A stretch of DNA of 7,272 bases, taken from the NCBI GenBank assembly GCA_031290815.1, contig JAISLO010000160.1:1-7272 (forward strand). The letters are read 5' to 3'. This DNA comes from Synergistaceae bacterium. GTDB taxonomy: Bacteria > Synergistota > Synergistia > Synergistales > Synergistaceae. Below the pieces are notes generated by a model. The model saw only the letters and a program-made list of their open reading frames with translations, was not told the DNA's origin and did not search any database. This document shows, in pieces, positions 1 to 5,753 of this stretch (positions within the stretch are counted from its first letter, which is position 1; each line of letters opens with the position of its first letter). The position numbers were made by a program, and so were the translations under genes.

Positions 1-168
1 GATAGCTTTTTTGATAGAGGACTGTCCGCCCTCGGAACACATGTACTGATAGTTGGTGGAGAACACTACTCCAGGCTCTGTTTTGACGGCATCCACGACT
101 GCGTCTATTTCGACAGTGCCCGCGATATTGCTTCCGCACCAGCAGACAAACACGCCGATTCTTTGCAA
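1..168 (-). CDS. hdrA: HdrA-like heterodisulfide reductase subunit A, N-terminal 56 codons (partial, runs off left edge)
   Basis: This is the start of the flavin-containing HdrA subunit, the FAD and iron-sulfur hub of HdrABC complexes that splits or merges electron pairs between NADH-type donors, ferredoxin and HdrB. The visible residues begin QRIGVFVCWCGSNIAG, the conserved HdrA opening, with Cys9 and Cys11. The later MCSEGGQ (Cys44) matches the second conserved cysteine segment of the N-terminal domain. The Rossmann/FAD and ferredoxin-like parts lie outside the window. I chose the TTG at 166-168 as start: GAGGA at 179-183 lies 10 nt upstream. A GTG at 175-177 is in frame but abuts that Shine-Dalgarno. 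The gene follows hdrC after 41 nt and is surely in the same operon. The family call is strong; the exact start is uncertain. Confidence 0.85.
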   Translation of the reverse strand, partial: MQRIGVFVCWCGSNIAGTVEIDAVVDAVKTEPGVVFSTNYQYMCSEGGQSSIKKAI

Positions 169-209
169 TAATCTCACTTCCTCATTCGGTTTGTATCGGT
201 TCCCGAAGC

Positions 210-602
210 TTACTTGCTATACTTCCTGAAGGCGCTGACCAGCAGCTGCTGAGGCATTCGCTCGTCCAGCAGAGAGGGAATCATCTCGGCCTTCAGTCTG
301 TTGCGGCCCCGCTCGCGTATTACCATCAGCCTGGCCGCTTCAATAAGGTTGGCCGGCTCCACGCCGCGAGGGCAGCGCTCTACGCAGGCAAAGCAGGACA
401 GGCATTTCCACAATGATTTTGACTGCATCAGGGCAAGCACATCCCCCTCTTCCACCATGGAGACGAAGCGATGCGGGTGAATGTCCATCTCCGCGAACGA
501 TGGGCAGGTAGCGGAGCACTTGCCGCATTTCATACATTTTTTCGCGTTGACGCCGCTTACCTTGACGATAGTCTTAGTCTCCTCCGCTTCGTCAACAAGC
601 AT
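210..602 (-). CDS. hdrC: HdrC-like heterodisulfide reductase subunit C, [4Fe-4S] ferredoxin-type, 130 aa
   Basis: This is the small electron-carrier subunit that passes electrons from HdrA to the catalytic HdrB in cytoplasmic HdrABC complexes. Two classical four-cysteine clusters are visible: CMKCGKCSATCP (Cys23, 26, 29, 33) and CLSCFACVERCP (Cys67, 70, 73, 77). Each binds one [4Fe-4S] together with the neighbouring Pro, as in bacterial 2x[4Fe-4S] ferredoxin domains. A helical tail of about 50 residues follows. There is no membrane segment, so this is the soluble HdrC type and not HdrE-linked. The ATG overlaps the end of hdrB by 11 bp, implying translational coupling, and GGAGG at 611-615 lies 8 nt upstream. 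The order hdrB-hdrC-hdrA differs from the hdrABC order of the Desulfovibrio flx-hdr cluster. Length is usual for the family. Confidence 0.92.
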   Translation of the reverse strand: MLVDEAEETKTIVKVSGVNAKKCMKCGKCSATCPSFAEMDIHPHRFVSMVEEGDVLALMQSKSLWKCLSCFACVERCPRGVEPANLIEAARLMVIRERGRNRLKAEMIPSLLDERMPQQLLVSAFRKYSK

Positions 603-1401
603 GAGCGAGCCCTCCCTCCACAGTTTTCAAACCCAGCGCCTGCGCGAGAAGCTCGGTGAAGTAATAAACCTGGACCTCTCCGGTTCCGTTTTCGTTCAAG
701 TTGTACAGGCACAGAGGACACGCGGTGAGAACGGCTTCCGCTCCGCCGCTGGCGGCAGAGTGAGTGATTCGCCGCGACATATCCTGCGCTATCGATTTTT
801 CCTCGACTGAGACATAGCCGCCGCAGCATTCGTTGCGATACGGATATTTCACGGGCTCCGCGCCAATGGCGGCTATGAAATCCTCCATGATGGACGGGTT
901 CTCCGGGTTGTCGAATTGCATAACGGAGCTCGGCCGCAGCAACATACAGCCGTAATATGCCGCGATCTTTCTGCCGGACAGCGGATTCGTCACTTTCTCG
1001 CGGAGCTTGCCGAAACCTACCGCGTCGCGCAGCATTTCCAGGTAATGGATCACCTCTGTCTCTCCCGCGTAAGGTGTATCCAGCTGCATGTAATTATTGA
1101 CCTTCATTCTCATTTCGGAGTCGGTTCGCATATCGTTGTTAACGCGCTTTATCACGTGATGACAGGCCGAACATAGCGTCAGCAGCGGCTGATCGCTCTG
1201 TTTCGCGCCGTCCAGCGCCCGGACCGCGGACAACTTAGTGGCGTATTCGTCCCTTGCCATAGGGTAGACCGCCCCGCAGCATTGCCACTCCGGCAACTCC
1301 TCCATAATGACGCCAAGAGCCTCAGCCGACAGCCTGGCGGCCTCGTCCAGGCTGGCAGCCCTCGTTTTGAGCGTACATCCAGGATAATAGCTAAATTTCA
1401 T
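592..1401 (-). CDS. hdrB: HdrB-like heterodisulfide reductase subunit B, two CCG domains, 269 aa
   Basis: This is the subunit that, in methanogens, reduces the CoM-S-S-CoB heterodisulfide using two non-cubane [4Fe-4S] clusters. In bacteria the disulfide or thiol partner is usually unknown (DsrC in some sulfate reducers). Both cysteine-rich CCG domains are intact: Cys9, Cys41-Cys42, Cys77, Cys80 in the first, and Cys152, Cys192-Cys193, Cys228, Cys231 in the second. The spacings (C-X31-CC-X34-CxxC and C-X39-CC-X34-CxxC) agree with the family pattern, so both clusters should form. There is no membrane segment. The protein opens MKFSYYPGCTL, typical for HdrB. GGAGA at 1409-1413 lies 7 nt before the ATG and supports the start. 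It is the first certain gene of the hdrBCA unit, 165 nt downstream of the dehydrogenase gene. The physiological disulfide cannot be read from sequence. Confidence 0.93.
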   Translation of the reverse strand: MKFSYYPGCTLKTRAASLDEAARLSAEALGVIMEELPEWQCCGAVYPMARDEYATKLSAVRALDGAKQSDQPLLTLCSACHHVIKRVNNDMRTDSEMRMKVNNYMQLDTPYAGETEVIHYLEMLRDAVGFGKLREKVTNPLSGRKIAAYYGCMLLRPSSVMQFDNPENPSIMEDFIAAIGAEPVKYPYRNECCGGYVSVEEKSIAQDMSRRITHSAASGGAEAVLTACPLCLYNLNENGTGEVQVYYFTELLAQALGLKTVEGGLAHAC

Positions 1402-1419
1402 AACTTCTTCTCCAATCGT

Positions 1420-1515
1420 TTAAGTATTGGATGACACCTTCCTCTCCCTCGGGAGCGTATGCCCCGTTTTATACTCGGAGCGCCTAAAGACACGCTGTCC
1501 TTCAAATTCAGACAT
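1420..1515 (-). CDS. Possible 31-codon small protein between the dehydrogenase gene and hdrB (unrecognised)
   Basis: An ATG ORF opening MSEFEGQRVFRRSEY and ending at TAA lies 18 nt upstream of hdrB. The product would be short, charged and Arg/Lys-rich, with no motif I recognise. Its later codons have G/C-rich third positions like the neighbours. A strong AGGAGG (1517-1522) is present but only 1 nt from the ATG, too close for normal use. An in-frame TTG at 1552-1554 would lengthen the product by 13 residues but has no Shine-Dalgarno. A competing frame starts at TTG 1505, 11 nt from AGGAGG, and ends in an ATGA overlap with hdrB (1398-1401); it has poorer codon use. The Shine-Dalgarno suggests something is translated here, but which frame is open. 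Confidence 0.25.
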   Translation of the reverse strand: MSEFEGQRVFRRSEYKTGHTLPRERKVSSNT

Positions 1516-1566
1516 CCCTCCTTTTTTTCTTGAATAAAAAACGGATCCACGCAATTAAAACCTTAA

Positions 1567-2511
1567 TCAGATGCCGGCGAAAAACGGTTTTATCGCCTCT
1601 GCGCTTTTATGAAGCGCTTCTTCCTCATTGGGCGCGAGTTTCGGCAGCAGATTGCCGGAGATGCCATTGGCGCCGATGGCAAATGGGAGACTCACGCAAA
1701 CGCCGTCTATTCCGTACTGTCCGTTGAGCACATTGCCCACCGGCAGGATCTTATTGGTGTCGTTCAGTATGTTCTTGCAGATTTCACATACGGACAAGGC
1801 AATCGCGAAGAACGTGGCTCTCTTGTCCCTGATGACGCGGGCTCCGGCCTCGCGAACGTCTTTTAAAACTTCTTCCTTCCACGTGGGGCTCTTCTCTCCG
1901 GCGTGCTGTTCGACATACGTTGCGGCGTTCACCCCAAAGATGGAGGACAGGGACCATGGGATGAACGATGTGTCGCCATGCTCGCCCAGCACATAGGCGT
2001 CGATATTTGCGTAGCTCACTCCTATGCGATCGGAAAGAATGGCGCGCAGTCTGGAAGTGTCGAGCAGGGTTCCGGATCCTATCACTTTGCTTGCGGGCAT
2101 GCCTGAGAGCTTGGTGACGGCGTAAGTCAGGATGTCGACTGGGTTGCTCACGACGACATAGATCGCGTCCGGCGCGTTTTTGACTATTGGGGGGACGACG
2201 TCCTCCTTGAAGAGAGCCACGTTAGTGTTGACGAGGTCGATGCGGGTCATTCCAGGCTGGCGGGGCTTGCCGAGAGTAAAGATCACGATGTCCGAACCGG
2301 CTGTGTCCTCGTATTCTCCAGAGTAAATCTTGAAGGGCGAGGGGACGAACGGCGCGCCCTGAATGATGTCCGCCGCCTCGCCAAACGCCTTTTCCTTGAA
2401 GATATCGATCAAGACGATCTCTGAAGCGATGCCTTGGATTGCCAGCGCGTACGCGGTGGTGGCTCCGACGTTTCCCGCCCCGAGTATTGATATTTTTTTG
2501 CTCTTTGCCAT
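1567..2511 (-). CDS. ldh: L-lactate/malate dehydrogenase superfamily enzyme, LDH-like backbone with Arg at the substrate-specificity position, 314 aa
   Basis: This is an NAD-dependent 2-hydroxyacid dehydrogenase. Visible elements are the Rossmann motif GAGNVG (11-16), Asp36 at the end of the second strand (NAD over NADP), the mobile loop GKPRQPGMTR (81-90), SNPVDILTY (122-130), GSGTLLDTSRLR (145-156) and the catalytic segment LGEHGDTS (175-182). Catalytic residues are Arg90, Asp151, Arg154 and His178 (109, 168, 171 and 195 in LDH numbering). Most of the protein reads as LDH, including SNPVDI and GEHGDTS. However, LDH residue Gln102 is replaced by Arg84, inside a PRxPGMTR loop typical of malate dehydrogenases. 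Substrate may therefore be oxaloacetate/malate rather than pyruvate/lactate; the symbol reflects the backbone only. AGGAGG at 2519-2524 lies 7 nt before the ATG and makes the start firm. Length is normal. The gene lies upstream of and on the same strand as hdrBCA. Confidence 0.9.
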   Translation of the reverse strand: MAKSKKISILGAGNVGATTAYALAIQGIASEIVLIDIFKEKAFGEAADIIQGAPFVPSPFKIYSGEYEDTAGSDIVIFTLGKPRQPGMTRIDLVNTNVALFKEDVVPPIVKNAPDAIYVVVSNPVDILTYAVTKLSGMPASKVIGSGTLLDTSRLRAILSDRIGVSYANIDAYVLGEHGDTSFIPWSLSSIFGVNAATYVEQHAGEKSPTWKEEVLKDVREAGARVIRDKRATFFAIALSVCEICKNILNDTNKILPVGNVLNGQYGIDGVCVSLPFAIGANGISGNLLPKLAPNEEEALHKSAEAIKPFFAGI

Positions 2512-2534
2512 TGAAACTCCTCCTCGTGATTTTA

Positions 2535-2552
2535 TTTTTGTCTGAACAAAAA
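2535..2552. promoter_or_regulatory. Inverted repeat in the leader of the LDH/MDH-type gene, possible operator or leader hairpin
   Basis: TTTTTGT-CTGA-ACAAAAA is a perfect 7-bp-arm inverted repeat with a 4-nt centre, 24 nt upstream of the dehydrogenase ATG and downstream of the candidate -10 at 2584-2589. Its position suits a repressor site or a weak leader hairpin. The inner TTGT-N4-ACAA does not fit the Rex consensus (TTGTTAA-N4-TTAACAA) or FNR (TTGAT-N4-ATCAA), so no regulator is named. Confidence 0.3.
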
Positions 2553-2583
2553 CCTGGCTGAGAACGCAATGGTCGTCTAGCTA

Positions 2584-2613
2584 TATAAATGCGTTTAAGC
2601 GTGAACATGACAA
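2584..2613 (-). promoter_or_regulatory. Candidate sigma-70-type promoter for the LDH/MDH-type gene
   Basis: On the minus strand TTGTCA (2608-2613) and TTTATA (2584-2589) are separated by 18 nt. Transcription would start near 2577, leaving a leader of about 66 nt that contains the 2535-2552 inverted repeat. Both boxes are good matches, and this is the clearest promoter-like pair in the 524-nt spacer. It is a pattern match only. Confidence 0.4.
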
Positions 2614-2824
2614 ACCTTATTAAGAAAAGACTGATTTATGCAGGGGCCTGCAGGATACGGCTTAATTCCATTTTGGGCTATTAATATCAGCTTTCCCTGG
2701 TTCTTAATCATATCACAATAATGTTTTTCATCACACAGCCACCCTGCGCTTTAAGCAGAGCGTTACTCGGCGTTCTTCCTATATCTTCCGTTCGATACAT
2801 TCTCTCACAGGCTGTGTCATATTT

Positions 2825-2843
2825 TACCATGATAATCATTGTT
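2825..2843. promoter_or_regulatory. Fur-box-like palindrome
   Basis: TACCATGATAATCATTGTT agrees with the 19-bp Fur consensus GATAATGATAATCATTATC at 14 positions, including a perfect ATGATAATCAT core. The palindrome can be extended to 2824-2844 with 8 of 10 arm positions matching. It lies 314 nt upstream of the dehydrogenase start and about 190 nt past the end of adhE, so its target is unclear. It may control a distal promoter of the dehydrogenase-hdr unit or a plus-strand transcript. Confidence 0.35.
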
Positions 2844-2871
2844 AGTTTTAACTATATATGTCTCGAATATG

Positions 2872-2897
2872 AAAAAATATTATTATAGATAATAATA
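2872..2897 (-). terminator. AT-rich hairpin with T6 tail downstream of adhE (weak terminator candidate)
   Basis: On the minus strand TATTATTAT and ATAATAATA (arms 2889-2897 and 2878-2886) form an 8-9 bp A/T-only stem with a tiny loop, followed directly by TTTTTT (2872-2877). The layout is that of an intrinsic terminator, but the stem has no G/C pairs and would be weak alone. The GC-rich 13-bp stem at 2908-2968, just upstream in the same transcript, may help. Confidence 0.35.
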
Positions 2898-2907
2898 GAT
2901 TTTAGTT

Positions 2908-2968
2908 GGGAGACTCGCGTGATGATCCGATATCATAAGCGGCGCTCCGGACTATACGCAAGTCTCCC
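2908..2968. repeat. 61-bp structured element with 13-nt inverted arms
   Basis: GGGAGACTCGCGT (2908-2920) and ACGCAAGTCTCCC (2956-2968) pair over 13 positions with a single non-Watson-Crick pair. The 35-nt interior holds two smaller inverted repeats, ATGAT/ATCAT (2922-2926, 2932-2936) and CGG/CCG, so the RNA could fold as a three-way junction. It sits about 70 nt after the adhE stop. No good T-tract follows on either strand, so a simple terminator is not the obvious reading. A 3'-UTR structure, a short palindromic repeat of REP/MITE type, or a regulatory RNA domain remain possible. Confidence 0.5.
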
Positions 2969-3035
2969 TTTATATCGTGGACACATGGTTCCGCTGCGAG
3001 GTTGAGTTTCTATTTGGCAAAGAAGCCCAAAAGAT

Positions 3036-5702
3036 TTACTTCCCGTAATAAACCTTCAAGTATATGGCCTTCAGCTCCTCAAGGCGGGGATATCTCGGGT
3101 TTGCGCCTGTACACTGGTCGTCGAACGCCTGTTCAGTCATCTCGTCCAGCCTGTTCAAGAAGTCCTGTTCGTCGATGCCATAATCTTTTATGGTTTTCTT
3201 GATCCCGACCTTGACCTTCAGGTTTTCAATCGCTGAAATCAGGGATTCTAACTTCTCGTTGTCGTTATTGCCCTTCAGTCCGAGATAGTCCGCGATCTCG
3301 GCATAGCGGGCAAGCGTGTTCGGATACGGGTACTGAGAGAACGTGCCCATGATCGACGGAACCTCGGCCGCGTTGAAGCGCATCACATCTGTGATGAGAA
3401 GCGCGTTCGCGATCCCGTGCGGCAGGTGGTGGAAAGCGCCGAGCTTGTGGGCCAGTGAGTGACATATTCCCAGAAACGCGTTTGCGAACGCCATACCTGC
3501 CATTGTGGCCGCGTGTCCCATCTTTTCCCGCGCGATTGGGTCGTTTTGGCCGTTTTCGTAGGCCTTGGGGAGGTACTCGAAAATTACCTTGAGAGCCCGA
3601 AGCGCGAGCCCGTCAGTGAAGTCGGTCGCGAGCATGGAAGCGTATGCCTCGACCGCGTGGGTGACCGCGTCTATTCCGGATGCGGCCGTCAATCCCTTGG
3701 GCGCCGACATCATCATATCCGCGTCGATTATAGCCATGTCTGGCATGAGTTCATAGTCGGCGAGCGGGTACTTCGTGCCCGTCGTCTCGTCCGTGATGAC
3801 AGCGAACGGCGTGACCTCTGAACCGGTGCCTGCCGACGTCGGAATCGCTATGAAGTATGCTTTTTCTCCCATCTTTGGGAAGAAATAAACCCTCTTGCGG
3901 ATATCGATGAAGCGCATCGCCATATCGAGGAAATCAGCTTCGGGGTGCTCATACATGACCCACATGATCTTGCCCGCGTCCATCGCGGAACCGCCGCCTA
4001 TGGCTATTATCACGTCAGGGCCGAACGCCCTCATCGCGGCGGCTCCAAGTTTGGCCGTTCCAAGCGTTGGATCAGGCTGAACGTCGTAGTAAGTCGTGTG
4101 CTGGATGCCCATTTCGTCCAGTCTGTCTGTGACGGTTTTCGTGTATCCGTTGCTGTAAAGGAAGTTGTCTGTCACTATGAACGCCTTCTTTTTGCCCAAG
4201 ACGTTTTTCAGTTCGGCGAGGGCCACCGGAATGCAGCCCTTCTTGAAGTAGACCTTATCGGGTGATCTGAACCATAGCATATTCTCTCTCCTCTCGGCGA
4301 CGGTCTTTCTGTTTATGAGGTGCTTGACTCCAACGTTTTCGGACACGGAGTTGCCGCCCCATGAGCCGTAGCCAAGCGTGAGCGACGGCAGGAGCTTGAA
4401 GTTGTAGAGATCTCCGATCGCGCCCTGTGACGATGGCGTATTTATTAGGATACGGCCCGTCTTCATGCGGGATTCGAACTCCTTCACCTTTTCCTTTTCA
4501 GTGCTGGTGTTTGTGTAGAGAACCGACGTGTGTCCGGCGCCCCCGTCTTTGACGAGCTTCTCGGCCTTGTTGAGCGCGTCCGCGAAGTCCTTTGCCCGGT
4601 ACAGCGCGAGCACCGGCGAGAGCTTTTCGTGCGCGAACTCCTCAGTGGGCTCCACGCTGTCGACCTCGCCTATCAGGACTCTGGTTTCCTTGGGGATGTT
4701 CAAGCCGGCCCACTCGGCTATCTCCCATGCCGGATGTCCGACTATCTTGGCGTTCAGCCCGGAAGTCGCGCCGTTGGGGAACATGATTTTCCGCACCTTG
4801 TCGAGCTCCTCGCCCTTCTTCAAAATGTAGCAGCCACGGCGGGCGAACTCCTCTCTGACCTCGTCGTAAACCTTATCGCAGACGACGGCCGACTGTTCGG
4901 ACGCGCAGATCATGCCGTAGTCAAAGCTCTTTGAGTGTATTATTGAATTGACGGCCACCTTCACGTCGGCGGCATCGTCGATTATCGCCGGCGTGTTGCC
5001 TGGGCCGACGCCCAGCGCGGGTTTGCCTGACGAATACGCTGCTTTGACCATCGCTGGCCCGCCTGTCGCCAGGATGATGTCCGCGTTCTTCATGACGATG
5101 TTTGTCAATTCAAGCGATGGTATGTCCACCCACCCTATGATGTTCTCTGGCGCTCCAGCCTTCACCGCAGCTTCGAGGAGTATCCTCGCGGCTTCCGTGG
5201 TGCATTTTTTCGCTGCGGGGTGAGGGCTTATCACGATGCCATTCCTGGTTTTCAGGGATATCAGGATTTTGAATATAGCCGTCGAAGTCGGGTTCGTAGT
5301 CGGGATGACCGCGCCCACAACGCCCAGAGGCTCCGCTATGACCTTGGTTCCGAACGAAGAGTCCTCCTCTATGACTCCGCAGGTCTTGGTGTACCTCCAC
5401 GCGTTGTACATGTGTTCTGAGGCATAGTGATTTTTGATTACCTTGTCCACAACGATGCCCCTGCCGGTCTCCTCAACAGCCAATTTAGCCAGCAAAATGC
5501 GATTGCGGTCCCCGGCCATTGCCGCCGCCTGAAAGATCTTGTCTACTTGTTCCTGGGTGTACGTAGAGAAAATCTTCTGGGCTTCACTGACCTCGGCGAA
5601 CTTCCTCTCCAACGCCTCCGCATTGTCGATCAGCCCGCTCCGCGCTGCAGCGCCCTTCTTGCCCTTGCCGGCGCTTTCGTTTTGCACGATTGCTTCTTCC
5701 AC
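3036..5702 (-). CDS. adhE: Bifunctional acetaldehyde-CoA/alcohol dehydrogenase AdhE, 888 aa
   Basis: AdhE converts acetyl-CoA to acetaldehyde and then ethanol with two NADH, or runs in reverse, and forms cytoplasmic spirosome filaments in many bacteria. The N-terminal aldehyde dehydrogenase domain (about 40-460) shows PTTNPTS, the nucleotide loop GVGPGN (231-236) and the catalytic Cys266 in MICASEQ. After a linker ending near ENMLW (473-477), the iron-dependent alcohol dehydrogenase domain shows GGGSAMDAGK (569-578) and the metal ligands Asp678, His682, His748 and His762. Their spacing is identical to the E. coli ligands. The C-terminal FDDQCTGANPRYP is also conserved. Every key residue is intact and length is close to E. 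coli AdhE (891). The N-terminus is about 20 residues longer, with a Gly/Lys/Ala-rich stretch at 11-20. The start is GTG, set by GGGAGG 8 nt upstream. It appears monocistronic, with long spacers on both sides. Confidence 0.97.
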   Translation of the reverse strand: MEEAIVQNESAGKGKKGAAARSGLIDNAEALERKFAEVSEAQKIFSTYTQEQVDKIFQAAAMAGDRNRILLAKLAVEETGRGIVVDKVIKNHYASEHMYNAWRYTKTCGVIEEDSSFGTKVIAEPLGVVGAVIPTTNPTSTAIFKILISLKTRNGIVISPHPAAKKCTTEAARILLEAAVKAGAPENIIGWVDIPSLELTNIVMKNADIILATGGPAMVKAAYSSGKPALGVGPGNTPAIIDDAADVKVAVNSIIHSKSFDYGMICASEQSAVVCDKVYDEVREEFARRGCYILKKGEELDKVRKIMFPNGATSGLNAKIVGHPAWEIAEWAGLNIPKETRVLIGEVDSVEPTEEFAHEKLSPVLALYRAKDFADALNKAEKLVKDGGAGHTSVLYTNTSTEKEKVKEFESRMKTGRILINTPSSQGAIGDLYNFKLLPSLTLGYGSWGGNSVSENVGVKHLINRKTVAERRENMLWFRSPDKVYFKKGCIPVALAELKNVLGKKKAFIVTDNFLYSNGYTKTVTDRLDEMGIQHTTYYDVQPDPTLGTAKLGAAAMRAFGPDVIIAIGGGSAMDAGKIMWVMYEHPEADFLDMAMRFIDIRKRVYFFPKMGEKAYFIAIPTSAGTGSEVTPFAVITDETTGTKYPLADYELMPDMAIIDADMMMSAPKGLTAASGIDAVTHAVEAYASMLATDFTDGLALRALKVIFEYLPKAYENGQNDPIAREKMGHAATMAGMAFANAFLGICHSLAHKLGAFHHLPHGIANALLITDVMRFNAAEVPSIMGTFSQYPYPNTLARYAEIADYLGLKGNNDNEKLESLISAIENLKVKVGIKKTIKDYGIDEQDFLNRLDEMTEQAFDDQCTGANPRYPRLEELKAIYLKVYYGK

Positions 5703-5716
5703 ATGAATCGCCTCCC
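5700..5716 (-). promoter_or_regulatory. adhE ribosome binding site with overlapping out-of-frame ATG (ATGTG start)
   Basis: GGGAGG (5711-5716) is 8 nt from the GTG at 5700-5702, which opens the adhE frame. An ATG at 5702-5704 overlaps it (ATGTG), is 6 nt from the same Shine-Dalgarno and would give only a 24-residue out-of-frame peptide. The adhE frame has no nearby ATG, so GTG is the supported start. Confidence 0.7.
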
Positions 5717-5753
5717 GTGATTTTTTGATGCATCCACATTCGCCAAGGTGCGG

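Larger units (their letters stand above)
2512..3035. other. Gene-poor spacer between adhE and the LDH/MDH-type gene
   Basis: No convincing gene is present in these 524 nt. From the adhE end leftward it holds a 61-bp element closed by 13-nt inverted arms (2908-2968), an AT-only hairpin followed by T6 on the minus strand (2872-2897), a Fur-box-like palindrome (2825-2843), a distant inverted repeat ACACAGCC/GGCTGTGT (2730-2740 and 2810-2820), overlapping small palindromes CAGGGGCCTG and CCTGCAGG (2641-2654), and the probable dehydrogenase promoter. Much of 2820-2900 is strikingly AT-rich compared with the coding DNA. A 40-codon minus-strand ORF (2708-2830) lacks a Shine-Dalgarno and is not annotated as a gene. 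Confidence 0.7.

Noticed and set aside
2535..2552. Rex or FNR operator in the dehydrogenase leader
   Set aside because: The arms TTTTTGT/ACAAAAA do not match TTGTTAA-N4-TTAACAA or TTGAT-N4-ATCAA closely enough, so it is kept only as an unnamed inverted repeat.
2222..2608. 128-codon minus-strand ORF over the start of the LDH/MDH-type gene
   Set aside because: Arg/His-rich shadow in another frame; the dehydrogenase frame carries every family motif.
2908..2968. Known riboswitch or classical terminator
   Set aside because: No conserved core of the purine, cyclic-di-GMP, SAM or similar riboswitch classes is recognisable, and no T-tract follows the stem on either strand.
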